64,000 nucleotides of DNA, taken from positions 2,708,501 through 2,772,500 of the forward strand of contig NZ_CP010535.1 in the NCBI RefSeq assembly GCF_001430825.1, read 5' to 3'. The position numbers were made by a program, and so were the translations under genes. Source of the DNA: Sediminicola sp. YIK13. Lineage in GTDB: Bacteria; Bacteroidota; Bacteroidia; Flavobacteriales; Flavobacteriaceae. Positions 1 to 12,321 of this stretch are shown here, piece by piece (position 1 is the first letter of the stretch; each line of letters starts with the position of its first letter). Under the pieces are notes generated by a model. That model did no database searches. It worked only from the letters and a program-made list of their open reading frames with translations, and was not told where the DNA came from.

Positions 1-3000
1 ATACACCTCCGTCTACACTAATATAATGAGGACCTATCCCCGCGTTATTCATTGTTACAATAATTTGAAAAGTGCCATCTGGAGATACACAATTATCGGC
101 TACATCTATAGAAATAGCAGACTCCGGGTCCTTTTCGAGAGTTACAGTAATTGGTGGAGCAACACAGCCATTTAGATCCTGAACATATATATCATAGTCA
201 ACTGGATATGTGGCTGATATTATTTGAAAAGTACTAGAATTTGGAAAAGTCCCTGGAACAGGATCTCCTGTAGGCACATAGGCAAATGAGTATGAACCAG
301 AACCACCTGTTGCTTTAACGGTAACAAATGAACCATCATTACAATTAGCATTGGACTTATTAACCAAACTTAACTGCACAGGAGTAGGTTCCAAAACTCT
401 AAAACCATAGGTATTAGAACAAAACGGGCTTGTATCCTCCTCAAAATATAATACATAATCCCCAGGTGGTATATTGTTTACCATCACTAATGGGGTAGGT
501 GTTGGACCTCCAGCTGCCTGTGTTACACTACCAGAATAAGCTGCCCCTAATGGAGAATTGGTAAGAGCGTTTAGTATATTGTAGTTGATTACTGTTACAC
601 TAGGATCAAACCCTTCAATTTGAAATTCCAAGGACCCATTGGTTTCTCCAAAACAACTAACATTGGTTACACTTGGGGAAGCTACCACATCAATATTTGA
701 AAGTGTTGGAATAGTTTCCTCTACATAACTAGAACAGCCAGTGGCATCATCAATAGCCTGAAAAACATAGGTTTGACCAGCATTTAAACCTGTAAAAGTT
801 GCAATAACAGCAGTTCCTGATGTGCCAGTTGAATTAGGTCCAATTGCCGTACCATAAATAGAAAATGTATAACTTCCAGATCCACCATCCGCAGACAATT
901 CAACTGTCCCGCCAGTAGCACAATCGGCAATTGCGGGTGCTGAATTTAATGACAGAAATGGACTAGCTAATACTCTTACAGGATCTTCATAATATTCACA
1001 TCCGTTTGCATTAATCACTCTAATATAATAATCCCCAAAAGCCAATCCATCAAAAGTTACAGATGTACTTGAGGTTGTTACTGGATTAGGTGTTGGCCCC
1101 AATACTGCCACAATATTATTGGATTGATCATATAGCGTATAGGTATAATCTGGAACTCCTCCACTTGTAATATCAATAGTAATACTTCCGGGCAAATCTC
1201 CAACACCTACACCACCACAAGAAACATCAGTTACAGAAACATTGGCATCAAAAACAGCGGGATCATTTAATGTAACGGTGTATGTTGTAAAACATCCTTT
1301 ACTGTCTCTAATGGTATATGTATAAGGTACCCCTGCCGATAGACCTGAATAGGTCCTTTGGGCAGAAAATGGACTTCCGTCGAAACTGTACTCATAAGGC
1401 AATAGGCCTGTCCCTGAAATCGGTATGATTTCAACAATACCATCTGAGCCACCATTACAACTAGGATCGATAGCAGTATGATTTGCCTCAGGATTAGTAG
1501 TTGCATTAACGTTTATTGGGTTGGACAAAGCGCTACAGCCATAATCATCAAATACCCTAAAAATATAGGTTCCCGAGACATTTGTATTAAAACTAAAGCT
1601 TGCTCCTGTCAGGGCAGCTCCAGGATTAAAGGTGGTACCTCCATCAGTACTAACTTCATAACGGTCATAGGGAGGGTAGCCTCCATCCACAGTAATATCA
1701 ATTACTGCATCCGTTGGTGCGGAACAGGTTAGGTCCTTTGTAACTACTGCACTTGCAATAATCAACCTCTCGGGCACAACGATATTAAAGGTGGCCGCAT
1801 CACAGCCATAAGCATCTGTAGCTTCAAAGGCATAGGCACCTGGGATGATCCCATTGAACGTATTGCTCAATTGATATGGTCCCCCATTTACCCTGTACCT
1901 ATATGGGGCTTGTCCACCACTGGCTGTTAAAATTACTACAGCGCCATTGTCATCAAAACAAAGATCGGAGCTTGGATCCAAGGCAAGGTCTGGCGTTGGA
2001 GCAGGAGCAATAGAGATAGGTTTATTGACCTCACACCCATTGGCATCCATTACATAAACGGTGTAATCGCCAGCAGGAATATTACTGAACACCCTATTCC
2101 CTTGATAAGGAACTACAGTTACCGTACTTGTAGCATCCATCAATTGGTATTGGTAAGAATTCCACCCTCCAGAGGCTACTACCGTAATGGTGGCGTTGTT
2201 CAAACAGGTTACATCTGTATTAGAAGCTGTAAAATCCAATGCAAATGTAGGTTCACTGATTAACGCAGGTGCTATTGCCTCACAAGTCGTAGTATCGTCA
2301 GTAACGGTGACAATATAGGAGTCGGCGTCAAGGCCTGGAACAGCGATAGGAGTAGTCCTATTAATACCGTTTTCATTCTGCACAATTGTACCCGAACTGT
2401 TCGTAACCGTATAGCTGTAGGTAGCAACAAAGTCGCTCACCGTGAAGGCAAACTCCCCATCCGAATCCCCTTTACAGGTCACGTTTTTTACCAATTGGTA
2501 CAAAACACTTACCTGGGGGATCGTATTTATAGTATAGGATTTCTGTAGTGTACATCCTTTTGCATCGGTTACTCTAAAGGTATAGGTTCCTGGAGTTAAC
2601 CCTATAAATGTATCATCGCTGCCATTATCCCTATAACTAAGGATCGGCGCAATCAATTCATATTGGAAAGGCCCATTCCCATCGGTTACACTAACGGTAA
2701 CATTACTAACCACTGCAGGACAGGTCATTGCAGAAGGCGCGAATGAAAGGTCTGTTGGTGCGTTTAATGGATCAATGGTTTGTGTACTTGTGGCCGTACA
2801 ATTATTGGCATCTCTTATAGTAATGGTATAAGTTCCGGCCATTAAACCAGAAAAAGAGGTTCCAGGGCCAAAATTTACACCATCGATACTATAGGCATAA
2901 GGGGCGGTTCCTCCGCCAAAACTTGTAACATCTATGGTCGCAGAACCCGAGGTACAGGTATAATCCTGAGAAACGGCTGTTGCGATAGTCAAGGCTGGTG

Positions 3001-6000
3001 GGTCTGTTAAGGTAACAGTTCCCGTAATCTGACACCCTTTGGAATCCGTAATGGTATAATTATAATTTCCTGCCGCCAAACCAGAGTATACGGTTTGGGT
3101 AGAAGGAACACTGCCATTGAAAACAATTTGGTATGGAGGGGTACCTCCTGAAACACCCAAATTCACAGAACCATCGGCAGAGCCCGCACAACGTGGGTCT
3201 GTTACCACTGGTGTTGCCGTTGGTGGGGTGTTACTGCTAACTATAATTGTATTAGAGGTAATGGTACAACCAGAACCATCACTTATGATAAACTCATAAG
3301 AACCTGCGGTTCCTGTTGAGTAGGTAAAAGGTATTGCCGGAACAGGAGTACTGGCTTGGAATGTAGTTCCATCCAAAATAACCTCATAGTTAAATGGACT
3401 GGTTCCCCCCGTAATGGAAATGGTAATCTGTGCGTCTGGGGAAGCGCTACAATCCATATCCTTATCCAAAACAGCATTAACAGAAAGAGTAGGGTTAACG
3501 GTTATAGTCTCCGTATCGGTACAGTTTTTACTATCGATAACATCCAACGTGTAGGTTCCAGGGGCCAAACCATTGAACACATTAGCTGATTGGTAGGCAC
3601 CTCCATTAATTCTGTACTGGAATGGAGCCTCTCCACCTGTAACTACGGTTGCAGTAATGGTAAGCCCAGAAGACGCATCATAACATAAACTATTTGCACT
3701 AACGTTTAAGTCGGGTGCAATGATCGGATTGATTGAAAAAGTATCGGTAATAATACACCCATTTAAATCGGTAACAGTAACAGCATAAGGTGCCGAAGTA
3801 TCCAACAAATTGCCAAAAGTTCCTGAGGTATTGGAAGTTACGGTTCCGCTAGGATCCGTAATTTCATACGTATATCCTCCCCAACCACCAGAAGCGGTAA
3901 TGGAAACAGAACCGGACACCGTTCCACTTGGAGAACAGGTAGGATCGGTTACGGAAATAGTATTTATTGCCAATGGTGTGGCAGGTTCGCTTACCGTTAT
4001 AGTGGTAGTGTCGGAACACATGGTGGTTTCATCCGTAACAACAATAATATAATCCCCAGCTACCAAGCCATTAATGGTTGTTGTAGGGGCCGACTGGTTT
4101 GTCACTGGCGTTCCACCGTTGATTGTATATTGGTACGTAGCCGAAAAACCAGAAGTATCAAAAGAGATAACGCCATCGGCATCTCCCAAACAGGTTACAT
4201 TGCTAACCAACGTACCTGCAATATTTATCGGGGCAACAGGTGTTATGGTAAAGTTTTCTGTATATGTACAGCCATTGGCATCGGTGACCAAAAATGTATA
4301 TGTATCTGGAGCCAATCCAGAAAACACATTGTTATTCCCGTTGTCAAATCCTGCAGGGGCTATTATTTCATAGTTGATTGCTCCTGTACCACCAGTAACG
4401 ACGAGCGTTACATCCGATGTTTGCACAGGGCAATTTGGTGCTGTTGCACTAAAGGCAATATCTGTAGGTGGGTCTAAGGCAGGTATAACCACACTATTGG
4501 TAACAAATGTACACCCACTTGCATCCCTTACGGTAATGGTGTATGTGCCATTTGTTAAATTGGTAAAAGTATCCGATCCTCCAAAGGAAACGCCATCAAT
4601 ACTATAGGAATATGGGGAGGTTCCACCCACAACATTCTGTGCTTGAATCGTTCCGTTTTGCAAACAAGTATATGGTTGTGTCAATACGGCATCGGCGGCA
4701 ATTGGGTTGGGGGTTGTTAATGTTACGGTATCCGTATAGGTACACCCTTTGCTATCCTCCACAATATAAGTGTAGGTTCCCGCACCCAAGCCAGTATATA
4801 AGGTCTGGGAAGAAAGACCCATTCCATTAAAATCTATCTGATATGCCGGAGTTCCAAAATTACTGTCTATGATGATTTCCACACTACCGTTGGTTGCGCC
4901 GTCACAATCTGGATCAATTGCGTTATGCGTTGCAACAGGGGTGGTAATAGGATCTACAATTACCGTTGTCTGGGCAGTACACCCTTCAGCATCTGTAATA
5001 GTAAAGACAAAAGTTCCGTCTGTTGGGGTGGTATAAGATATTGAATTTCCAATTACTGCTGTGGTCGCGCCTCCATTGAGTTGATAGGTATACGGAGCAT
5101 ATCCACCACTAATAGTGATATCCATAATTGCATCTGGTGAGGCGCTACAATCCAATTCCTTGGTCAATACCGAAGCCGCAGTCAATTGTGGTTCTACAAC
5201 TACCGTGTTGGAAGTTGCAGTACATCCATAAGCATCCCTAACCACTACAGTATAAGATCCTGGTGCCAGATTATTAAAACTATTACTGTTTTGGTTCGGA
5301 GCTCCATTGAGGCTATAAACATATGGGGCAACACCACCAGAAGCTGAAGCAGTTAGGCTTACACCCGTTGCAGGCGAATAACACAAGTCCGTAGTAGGAT
5401 CCAACGTTACAGTAGGATTTACCGGGGCCGTAATAGTAAATGTATTTGTTATGATACAGCCACCAGCATCGGATACGCTTATGGTATAGTTTCCAGTCTG
5501 GGTAAGTCCAGAAAACACATTGCTTGCTTGTGGCCCAAGATCACTTCCATCTGGCTGCGTCAGTTGATAAGTATATCCCCCCCAACCATTGGAAGCACTG
5601 ATGCTTACTGAACCATTGGCCGCACAGGTCAAAGGGGTCACATTGAACGTAAATCCTAATGCCGCGGAGGGTTCATTGACAGTAATAGTCTCTGAATCCG
5701 TACAAGCTGTGGCTTCATCTGTTACCACAATAGTATAATCCCCAGCAACAAGGGCTGTGAGGTTAATGGTAGGAGAAGTCTGTCCTGTAATGGCAGTTCC
5801 CCCATTAATAGTATATTGGTAGGTGGTGCCAAAACCGGCCACACTAAAATCAATAGCACCATCGTTACCGCCAAAACAACTTACATCGCTCTGAAGGGAA
5901 CCGTTAACCGCTATATAGGTGATATCATTTATGGTATAGTTCTCTGTATAAACACAGTTGTTCTCATCGGTCACCTCAAAGGTATAGGTGCCAACAGCCA

Positions 6001-9000
6001 AGCCATTGAAGGTTGCCGTAACACCATCTGTAGTGTCTGGGCTTCCAACGGACGGACTGGTCATTCTGTACGTCAATATCCCTGAGCCTCCTGAAGTGCT
6101 GAGTGTAACGTCGGAGGTAGGGGTTGTACATGTAATTTGAGTGGCACTAAAAGATAAATCTGTAGGTGCGCTTAACGGCTCAATAATAATTTCTGGCAAT
6201 GAAATAACACAAGTTGGGTTATTGGTATCCCTAATGGCAGGGGAATAGGTGCCATCTGTTAGGTTGGAATATGTTGTTGCAGCACCAAAAGTTACCCCGT
6301 CCAGGCTGTATTGATAACTACCAGAACCACCTGTAGCACCAGAAAAAGAAATAATCCCATTCTGAACACAGGTATAATTTTGGGTCAAGGTAGCAGTGGC
6401 TGTTATTTCTGCCGCTGGCTGTATGGTAATAGGGTAAAAATAATCACAGTCACGGTTCCCTCTTTTTAATCTCACATAAAGCATATAATCGCCAGGAGAC
6501 AAATCATAGAAATTACTACTTGGAAAAAAATCTATATTATTGATGCTATATTCCAGGTTATAACCATTATCATCTATCAGGTTTACACTTATCGTTCCAT
6601 CATTGGCATTAAAACAGGTTTCATCTGTTGAATTGACCGTGTATTCAGCCTCTTCCTCCAAAGTGATGGTAACTGGATTAGAAATGGCAGCACAATTATT
6701 TCCATCCAAAACAACGTATTGATACGTGCCCTGCTCCCCTATCTTGACATCAAATATGACACTGGTTTGATATGCAGAGGCTGGTATATCGTTAATTTCG
6801 CTGTAGAGTGGTCCTCCTGCCCCACTTTCATCTATGTAACTCCATATGGCATAATAATACACTCCAGAACCACCTGCTCCTTTTACTTGTATGTTTCCTT
6901 CCTTACAACTTACATTTTGGGAAACAACTGCCGAAGCGCTCATGGTAGAACTGGAAGCAATAGAAACATCCTGGGTATAGGAACAACCATCATCTGTAGT
7001 GGCAACAACAGTATAGTCTCCAATATTTACGGAGGTAAACGTGTAATTGTTATCATCTGAAGGACCAAATGAGTCCACTAGTGACCCGCCCTGTCTTAGT
7101 TCATAATAATATTGTGGGTCAACGTCATTTACCGAAATGCTGATACTACCCTTATCGTTAATACATAATGGGTCTGTCTTTGTAACATTTACGGAGAAGT
7201 TTCTTTGGAATATGTCTATACTATTGACAACAAAGATACATGGGTTGGTAGGTACATTCTGTTGTCTGATGTATACATTATATGAACCAGGAGTTGCAAT
7301 ATCAAATACACCCGTAGTGTTTGATGAGCTCCAATCATTTTGATCAAGGCTATACTCATAACTCCCAGGGACATTGGTAATGGTAATATTTCCTGGTTGT
7401 CCGCACATGATATCCTTTTTAAGGACCTCGGGAGACAATATGTTTTCATAAACCTTAAAGTTGAACCTATTGGAGCACCCATTTTCATAGTTCACCACAA
7501 AACGGAATGTACCCGCCTCAGTAGCCGTAAAATCTTCTGTAGTTGCAACAGTGGTCCACACACAAGAAGCGCTGGTGGTCACACAATTATCTGATGCAGT
7601 GGCCGAGCAACTTCCCTCGTCCAATTTCTGCCAAGCATAGGAAATGGCATCGGTAAACGTCGTTTCTATTAAACGCTCATCATTGGCACCGCATAAAAAT
7701 ATCTTTGGAAGGGCAGAACCGTCATTGGGACAAGTGGCCACTTCATCGGCGTAAGGTATTATAGGGTTTGAAACATTGTTGGTAAACGGAACCACATTAA
7801 TGACCTCATCAAAACTCAAACAAGGTGCGGGCACTGTTTTTGTCACAGTATACGTTCCTAGTTGGGTAACCACTATGCTTTGGGTGTTTCCTACGACTGT
7901 ACCATTTTGATCTCTCCATTCATAGGTATCAAAGCCCGTACCTGCACTTAACGTCGCCGAGCTTCCACATAAATATTGATCCCTATTGAAATCACAATCA
8001 CCCAGATTGACCAAAAAGTTTGTTGCTCCAGGGACTGCATATCCACAGTTATCAAATCTGGAGACACTTGGATCATCCGTAATTACATTATTGTTAAAAG
8101 CACCGCTATATGTGGCATATGCAGTGTTTTGTATGATGTTGGAGCAGGCGTCCCTTAGTCTGTAACAATCAGGAACCACCCTTACCTTTAATTTAATGGT
8201 GTATTGCGGGTCTCCCTTTTGTACAAATTCGTTGGGCACTGTAAAAACAATCTCATGACTGACATCATCATAGACATAGGTGATTGCCTGTCCATTAATA
8301 GGAGGGGGCAAGACTAGACCACTAGGTAGAAAATCCACATTGGTGGGCAGCGCGTCCTTTAACGTAAAATTTACCGCATCATCATTTCCTATATTTTGAA
8401 ACTTCAGAATGTAGAACATTTCCTGACCCAAGGTTACGTCCGCGTTCGCAATATCATTACCCATGACATCCTCCACATTTTTAGTGACATCTATTTCCGG
8501 TTCAATTATTTCTACATTAAATGAATTGAAGAAAGGATAATATTGATCCCCGGTTGATGTAAACCTAAAGGTGGCAGCATTCTCTGAATTGGGCAATGTG
8601 GCATTTGCCGGATTGTCCAAGAAAAAGAAATCGGTATCGTACCCTAATGTATTTGCGCTATTAGGGTTTCTGTCGTTTACCGCTACTCCGTTCAGCGTTA
8701 TATTACTGTTAAAAAAATTGTCCGCCGGATTGGTGGCATTGCTCAACTGTGTAAAGGTTGCTTTGCTAGCCGCTTTAATACTTAGTTGGTCCCCGCCAAT
8801 TCTATAATCCCCCTCAAGGGCTGCTACACCAATATTTGCCTTTACAGGACCTGCCGGGATTGTTTCAAAACCAGTATAGTTTACATTTACAGTTGGATTA
8901 GCACCATTTACTCTTGCAAAGCCATCAAAGGTTGTTATCAATTTTCCAGTAACCGTAGGATTTTCATATGCAACGACCAAGGTCCAGCCAGCGGCAGCTC

Positions 9001-9658
9001 CGCCCGAAACACCGTTTCCAATTATTGATCTTACATTCGCAATAGTATAAGTCCCTTGCGGATTAGCGAGACCAGACAATATTGCGGTCACATCAGCATA
9101 ACAGGCATAAGGGCTATTTGCCCTCATGGATGCATCGGTACTGGTAAAACCGTCATATAATACCTCGTTCGCCGTAATATCAACATAGGTACCTCCCGGC
9201 ACCTTTAATTTTACCCTATTAAAATCTGTTTGCCTTCCGGTACCAACACTCTGCCCACCCTGTGCACTTGGATAGGTAGCCGACCAATAAAGCCCTGCAT
9301 ACCGTATCTGGTTACAGTCTGGTGAAGGGTAATTTAAAATGGCGCTACTGGAACTGAAGGTAGATGCGTCCCCATCAACATCAATATATTGCATGTTTTT
9401 GGAGTCGTTGTAGTTGTTGGCACCTCCGGTCTCTGCATTCCCATTGCCATTAGTGCTTAGGTTGTTATAAGCGTTGTTGGGCCTTGTTGTACCCGAACCT
9501 CCGTCACGGTTAACAATATTGTTCGCTATAAAGGTGAGGTCACCCTTGATATTATCTTGGTACCGTACCTGAAAATTATTAAACTCCTGAGAAAATCCAG
9601 CATAGCCCAAAAGGGTCACAAATACCAGGACTGTTTTTGAAAATAAAGTTACTTTCAT
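1..9658 (-). CDS. Giant SprB-like repetitive surface adhesin, 3' part missing (runs off window start)
   Basis: A single minus-strand frame is open from ATG 9658 to base 2, giving 3219 residues with no stop; the C-terminus lies outside the window. The N-terminus is a signal peptide ([14 protein letters not shown]...GFSQ), followed by a domain seen in secreted gliding proteins and, around residues 385-490, a DUF11-type domain ([18 protein letters not shown]). From about residue 650 there are many SprB-type modules of about 82 residues, each with a GGxxPYxYS strand, an (F/Y)SGLxAGxYTxTVTD strand and a closing D-x-x-GC. SprB of Flavobacterium johnsoniae is a T9SS-secreted mobile adhesin that drives gliding; the same role here is inferred. 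A type B (CHU_C) sorting domain would be expected at the missing end. PorP/SprF and CHU_C proteins are encoded upstream on the same strand. Function as SprB itself is likely but not proven. Confidence 0.88.
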   Translation of the reverse strand, partial: MKVTLFSKTVLVFVTLLGYAGFSQEFNNFQVRYQDNIKGDLTFIANNIVNRDGGSGTTRPNNAYNNLSTNGNGNAETGGANNYNDSKNMQYIDVDGDASTFSSSSAILNYPSPDCNQIRYAGLYWSATYPSAQGGQSVGTGRQTDFNRVKLKVPGGTYVDITANEVLYDGFTSTDASMRANSPYACYADVTAILSGLANPQGTYTIANVRSIIGNGVSGGAAAGWTLVVAYENPTVTGKLITTFDGFARVNGANPTVNVNYTGFETIPAGPVKANIGVAALEGDYRIGGDQLSIKAASKATFTQLSNATNPADNFFNSNITLNGVAVNDRNPNSANTLGYDTDFFFLDNPANATLPNSENAATFRFTSTGDQYYPFFNSFNVEIIEPEIDVTKNVEDVMGNDIANADVTLGQEMFYILKFQNIGNDDAVNFTLKDALPTNVDFLPSGLVLPPPINGQAITYVYDDVSHEIVFTVPNEFVQKGDPQYTIKLKVRVVPDCYRLRDACSNIIQNTAYATYSGAFNNNVITDDPSVSRFDNCGYAVPGATNFLVNLGDCDFNRDQYLCGSSATLSAGTGFDTYEWRDQNGTVVGNTQSIVVTQLGTYTVTKTVPAPCLSFDEVINVVPFTNNVSNPIIPYADEVATCPNDGSALPKIFLCGANDERLIETTFTDAISYAWQKLDEGSCSATASDNCVTTSASCVWTTVATTEDFTATEAGTFRFVVNYENGCSNRFNFKVYENILSPEVLKKDIMCGQPGNITITNVPGSYEYSLDQNDWSSSNTTGVFDIATPGSYNVYIRQQNVPTNPCIFVVNSIDIFQRNFSVNVTKTDPLCINDKGSISISVNDVDPQYYYELRQGGSLVDSFGPSDDNNYTFTSVNIGDYTVVATTDDGCSYTQDVSIASSSTMSASAVVSQNVSCKEGNIQVKGAGGSGVYYYAIWSYIDESGAGGPLYSEINDIPASAYQTSVIFDVKIGEQGTYQYVVLDGNNCAAISNPVTITLEEEAEYTVNSTDETCFNANDGTISVNLIDDNGYNLEYSINNIDFFPSSNFYDLSPGDYMLYVRLKRGNRDCDYFYPITIQPAAEITATATLTQNYTCVQNGIISFSGATGGSGSYQYSLDGVTFGAATTYSNLTDGTYSPAIRDTNNPTCVISLPEIIIEPLSAPTDLSFSATQITCTTPTSDVTLSTSGGSGILTYRMTSPSVGSPDTTDGVTATFNGLAVGTYTFEVTDENNCVYTENYTINDITYIAVNGSLQSDVSCFGGNDGAIDFSVAGFGTTYQYTINGGTAITGQTSPTINLTALVAGDYTIVVTDEATACTDSETITVNEPSAALGFTFNVTPLTCAANGSVSISASNGWGGYTYQLTQPDGSDLGPQASNVFSGLTQTGNYTISVSDAGGCIITNTFTITAPVNPTVTLDPTTDLCYSPATGVSLTASASGGVAPYVYSLNGAPNQNSNSFNNLAPGSYTVVVRDAYGCTATSNTVVVEPQLTAASVLTKELDCSASPDAIMDITISGGYAPYTYQLNGGATTAVIGNSISYTTPTDGTFVFTITDAEGCTAQTTVIVDPITTPVATHNAIDPDCDGATNGSVEIIIDSNFGTPAYQIDFNGMGLSSQTLYTGLGAGTYTYIVEDSKGCTYTDTVTLTTPNPIAADAVLTQPYTCLQNGTIQAQNVVGGTSPYSYSIDGVSFGGSDTFTNLTNGTYTITVRDASGCTFVTNSVVIPALDPPTDIAFSATAPNCPVQTSDVTLVVTGGTGAINYEIIAPAGFDNGNNNVFSGLAPDTYTFLVTDANGCTYTENFTITPVAPINIAGTLVSNVTCLGDADGVISFDTSGFSATYQYTINGGTPVTNQSAPTTTINGLVAGDYIIVVTDETTMCSDTTTITVSEPATPLAINTISVTDPTCSPSGTVSGSVSITASGGWGGYTYEITDPSGTVTSNTSGTFGNLLDTSAPYAVTVTDLNGCIITDTFSINPIIAPDLNVSANSLCYDASSGLTITATVVTGGEAPFQYRINGGAYQSANVFNGLAPGTYTLDVIDSKNCTDTETITVNPTLSVNAVLDKDMDCSASPDAQITISITGGTSPFNYEVILDGTTFQASTPVPAIPFTYSTGTAGSYEFIISDGSGCTITSNTIIVSSNTPPTATPVVTDPRCAGSADGSVNLGVSGGTPPYQIVFNGSVPSTQTVYSGLAAGNYNYTITDSKGCQITGTVTLTDPPALTIATAVSQDYTCTSGSATIDVTSFGGGTAPYAYSIDGVNFGPGTSFSGLMAGTYTITIRDANNCTATSTQTIDPLNAPTDLSFAPSAMTCPAVVSNVTVSVTDGNGPFQYELIAPILSYRDNGSDDTFIGLTPGTYTFRVTDAKGCTLQKSYTINTIPQVSVLYQLVKNVTCKGDSDGEFAFTVSDFVATYSYTVTNSSGTIVQNENGINRTTPIAVPGLDADSYIVTVTDDTTTCEAIAPALISEPTFALDFTASNTDVTCLNNATITVVASGGWNSYQYQLMDATSTVTVVPYQGNRVFSNIPAGDYTVYVMDANGCEVNKPISIAPAPTPDLALDPSSDLCFDDNGAVVILTASGGQAPYRYRVNGGPYQLSNTFNGIIPGAYAFEATDAYGCDAATFNIVVPERLIIASAVVTKDLTCSAPTDAVIDITVDGGYPPYDRYEVSTDGGTTFNPGAALTGASFSFNTNVSGTYIFRVFDDYGCSALSNPINVNATTNPEANHTAIDPSCNGGSDGIVEIIPISGTGLLPYEYSFDGSPFSAQRTYSGLSAGVPYTYTIRDSKGCFTTYTVTLNDPAVFDANVSVTDVSCGGVGVGDLPGSITIDITSGGVPDYTYTLYDQSNNIVAVLGPTPNPVTTSSTSVTFDGLAFGDYYIRVINANGCEYYEDPVRVLASPFLSLNSAPAIADCATGGTVELSADGGSGSYTFSIYGTAIGPNSTGTSGTAVIATFTGLNAGQTYVFQAIDDATGCSSYVEETIPTLSNIDVVASPSVTNVSCFGETNGSLEFQIEGFDPSVTVINYNILNALTNSPLGAAYSGSVTQAAGGPTPTPLVMVNNIPPGDYVLYFEEDTSPFCSNTYGFRVLEPTPVQLSLVNKSNANCNDGSFVTVKATGGSGSYSFAYVPTGDPVPGTFPNSSTFQIISATYPVDYDIYVQDLNGCVAPPITVTLEKDPESAISIDVADNCVSPDGTFQIIVTMNNAGIGPHYISVDGGV
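1291..6441 (-). repeat. Three tandem super-repeats of seven SprB modules each (about 1.7 kb period)
   Basis: Equivalent positions of the same module recur at 1291, 3031 and 4741, spacings of 1740 and 1710 bp, and a more diverged copy begins near 6441. Within each super-repeat seven modules of about 245 bp occur in a fixed order and keep their own signatures. One type ends in DSKGC. A second carries S-x-DGV-x-FG. A third has W-x-x-Y at the start of its first strand. Same-type modules in different super-repeats resemble each other more than their neighbours do, so whole blocks of seven were duplicated. The DNA copies are clearly diverged, so the duplication is not recent. Boundaries are approximate. 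Confidence 0.75.
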
Positions 9659-10210
9659 TTGGCTAATTCGTTTGGTAAAACCCACATTATCCATGTCTAG
9701 AGGACATGCGTTTTTGTTATTTTGAATTGCTGGATGTTGGATAGAATCGATTTTCTAGCAAGAAAACCGTGGAGGGAACTTCCAAAAGCCTAGCATTCAA
9801 TAACAAATATTGTCTATTCTACTGACGCTATGAAGTTATTGTTGTAGGGGTGTATATTTATGTTGTGAAACGCATTGTACCCATGGTGTGAGTACTTTTT
9901 CTCTAAAAGGGACAAAAAGGGCGATTTCGACGGGTTACATGAAATATCGGTGAATTGACAAGCGCTTTATCGGCAATGACCAAAAAGCAATTGCGCTGAT
10001 ATAAAAGCCAAAATTATTCGGCCTATTTAATCAATTATATAGGAGCAGCTGTTGAAATTTTAACCACTGAGAAAAATCTATGTAGAATTGGAATGTATGG
10101 AAAATGAAGTATTAGGTATAAAAATCAATCTGGGTTGTTGTTCTGATTTTGCAATTTTATATACTAAAAAAGTATTCCTACTTGTTTCATATTCATTTAG
10201 TATTTCATTT
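9659..10210. other. 552-bp intergenic region between the PorP/SprF gene and the giant adhesin
   Basis: No gene is visible. The half nearest the adhesin holds the conserved promoter-like module at 9802-9887. Near the PorP/SprF stop codon a weak minus-strand hairpin (stem AAGTA/TACTT at 10170-10183) is followed by a T run, a possible weak terminator. Together these suggest that the giant adhesin has its own promoter. Confidence 0.6.
9802..9887 (-). promoter_or_regulatory. Predicted promoter with 21-bp-spaced direct repeats, upstream of the giant adhesin
   Basis: Read on the plus strand the blocks are AACAAATATT (9802-9811), TGTTGT (9840-9845), TGTTGTGAAAC (9861-9871) and CATGGT (9882-9887). 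On the coding strand this becomes ACCATG, two ACAACA repeats exactly 21 bp apart, then AATATTTG, one mismatch from the Bacteroidota -7 element TAnnTTTG. The start codon lies about 144 bp downstream. The same blocks with the same spacers occur at 14693-14778. Paired direct repeats two helical turns apart are what an activator such as a LytTR-type regulator would bind; the regulator's identity is inference. Confidence 0.65.
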
Positions 10211-12316
10211 TTAAGCAATTAAATTAGGCGTGACTTTCATGATCCACATCTTCTGGTCATAAGACTGATTGATTTTAGAGTAATAAGATACCAGTGCATT
10301 ATTCCATGAACCGTGCTTTTTTAGATACACGTAACGGTAGTTATTTTTTGGATTGATAAAATAACTTGCATTTAAACCTTGGGCATTTAACATCTTTACA
10401 AAGCGATTGGCATTGTTTGGGTTGGAGAATACATTGGCAATAATATAGTACCCGCCATCTACCCCATTAATTTTAAAGCTCTGGGTTGATGGCATATTCG
10501 AGGCCACCTTGTCCTTTTCAACAATATTTTTTTGAAGCACATCCACCCCATATTTGGTAGATTGTTGCTTGATCTTGGTTACATTGTCCACATAGGCCTT
10601 ATCCGTATCGGTATATTTGGTGTTGTCAACGTTCATGATCCATTTGTCTCCGGCATAGGTGCCATCTACGTTGGACTTATGAGCTGCAACAGCCTCCTGC
10701 CAGGTATCATAACGCTTTAAATACACATACTTTAGTCCATTGTTGTTATTGGTAAAGTAATCCGCTTCTAGTCCCTTCGTATTGAGATCGGAAACAAATT
10801 TATTTAGGTAATGTTCGCCTTTGTAAACATTGGCCACAACATAATAACCATCCTTTACCCCATCCAGATTGCGGAACTTTCTACTTTTTATATTGTTTTG
10901 TTTGGTCACCTGGGTAAACTCATCCTCTTCACTGGTTTTGGTGGCAACCACCGCATCCCTAACCTTTTCCCGTGGCTTTATACCTTTTGGTTGGTTTTCC
11001 TTTGTGAGAGTGATTTCCTTTTTAAAATCGTCCCTTACAGAAGGTTCTTCAACAACGTTCTCATTTTTAGCATTCCCGGCAAGTGCGTTATCATTGTTTA
11101 AGAAATACATCTTTTTTGCCTTCTCTTCCAAATCTGGTCGCTTGCCCTGGGTCTCATTACGGACCATGCGCATGACCATTTCAAATCGCTTTTCCAAGTC
11201 GGTCTTTCTATTTTCCTCCAAGGAATCCTGACGGAACATTAGCTCTGCCAGTATTTCGTTGTTTTCGGCCAAAGCCAATTTAAGTTTTTGTATTTCTTCG
11301 TCTTTTGACGTAACTACCTCGTCCTTGTTGATTTCCTCTTCCAAATTGGCCAACTCATCTTCTTGGTCTTCCAGCATTACCCTGTCCTCTGTAAGGTTTG
11401 GGGTGAAGGAATAGGCAAAGGAGATCTCATGGGTCACCCCAAAATTGTCAAAATTATTAGATAGGCCCTTTTCCATGGTATATCCTAAGGACAGGCGTTT
11501 GTTCAAATTAAAACCTATCCCGGCTGCGGCACCGTAGAAATCGTCGTACCCTGCTTGCAACCATCCTAACTTGGGAATATCCAAAATAAGGCTCCCGCCC
11601 AATACCACCTCATTTTCGCCTACCTTCCGTACTCTGGCCATAGGCATTAAACGACCCGCTTCCATAATACCGGTTTCATTTTTAAACTGATGGGTATATT
11701 GAAGGTGTCCTGAAAATGTTTTTTCGTTGAACTGGGTTACAGACTGACTGCTCTTCATATTATAATCAAACAGGTTTTCTGCAAACAGACCAAAATCAAA
11801 TTGGCCATAGGAGATATTAAATCCAGGTTGTACTGACAAAAGTGAGCTATCCTGAAAACCATTCAATAACGGATCTTCCTCAATGGGATTCGCCCTGTTC
11901 TGATCAAAGCCACTGTTGTAATAAGATACATTGGCCCCAAAGGTAAAGTTGCTTTTATCACTTAATTTTATCCCATAGGCGTAATTCGCCAAAATCCCAT
12001 AGTTGCTAATAATACCTTCCCTTTGGGTATAAAGGCTTAGCCCCAACCCCGATCTATCATCTATTCGCCCACTATAACTCAAAAAGTAGGTTTGGTTGTT
12101 GTCATCAAAAGATACTGATTGGTTTCTGTGTAAAAGATTAACATAAGATTTATCTTCCCTAACCGTTGAAAAGGTAGGATTGATAAGGAATCGATTAAAC
12201 TTCAGTAAGTTCTGTGCAGGAACATCATAGGCCACAAAAGGGTTCTCCTCCTGTGCTCCGACCTTGGTCAGAACCATGATGAACAATAGCATATATAGTA
12301 TGGGTTGCTTAAGCAT
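10211..12316 (-). CDS. PorP/SprF family T9SS outer-membrane protein with C-terminal tandem SPOR-like domains
   Basis: 701 residues with a signal peptide ending in KVGAQ. Residues about 25-310 match the PorP/SprF beta-barrel family (LINPTFSTVRED near the start, repeated amphipathic strands ending in aromatic residues). PorP/SprF proteins help T9SS export or anchor a partner adhesin, usually encoded next door. A charged coiled-coil linker follows (about 310-490). Two similar domains follow at about 490-575 and 620-700, each with GYY(V/I)(V/I)ANV, YVYLK and W-x-M motifs, resembling SPOR peptidoglycan-binding domains. Most PorP/SprF proteins are about 300 residues, so this one is a fusion. It starts 5 bp after the CHU_C gene stops and is probably cotranscribed with it. 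Its likely client is the giant adhesin or the CHU_C protein. Confidence 0.85.
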   Translation of the reverse strand: MLKQPILYMLLFIMVLTKVGAQEENPFVAYDVPAQNLLKFNRFLINPTFSTVREDKSYVNLLHRNQSVSFDDNNQTYFLSYSGRIDDRSGLGLSLYTQREGIISNYGILANYAYGIKLSDKSNFTFGANVSYYNSGFDQNRANPIEEDPLLNGFQDSSLLSVQPGFNISYGQFDFGLFAENLFDYNMKSSQSVTQFNEKTFSGHLQYTHQFKNETGIMEAGRLMPMARVRKVGENEVVLGGSLILDIPKLGWLQAGYDDFYGAAAGIGFNLNKRLSLGYTMEKGLSNNFDNFGVTHEISFAYSFTPNLTEDRVMLEDQEDELANLEEEINKDEVVTSKDEEIQKLKLALAENNEILAELMFRQDSLEENRKTDLEKRFEMVMRMVRNETQGKRPDLEEKAKKMYFLNNDNALAGNAKNENVVEEPSVRDDFKKEITLTKENQPKGIKPREKVRDAVVATKTSEEDEFTQVTKQNNIKSRKFRNLDGVKDGYYVVANVYKGEHYLNKFVSDLNTKGLEADYFTNNNNGLKYVYLKRYDTWQEAVAAHKSNVDGTYAGDKWIMNVDNTKYTDTDKAYVDNVTKIKQQSTKYGVDVLQKNIVEKDKVASNMPSTQSFKINGVDGGYYIIANVFSNPNNANRFVKMLNAQGLNASYFINPKNNYRYVYLKKHGSWNNALVSYYSKINQSYDQKMWIMKVTPNLIA

Positions 12317-12321
12317 CTCAG

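Noticed and set aside
1-6441. Regular periodicity that could suggest a CRISPR or other DNA repeat array
   Set aside because: The period of about 245 bp is far too long, the DNA copies are diverged, and the repeat is at the protein level.
1267-9028. Many short open frames on both strands in the first 9 kb
   Set aside because: They are shadows of the giant minus-strand adhesin frame, whose translation is continuous and full of SprB modules.
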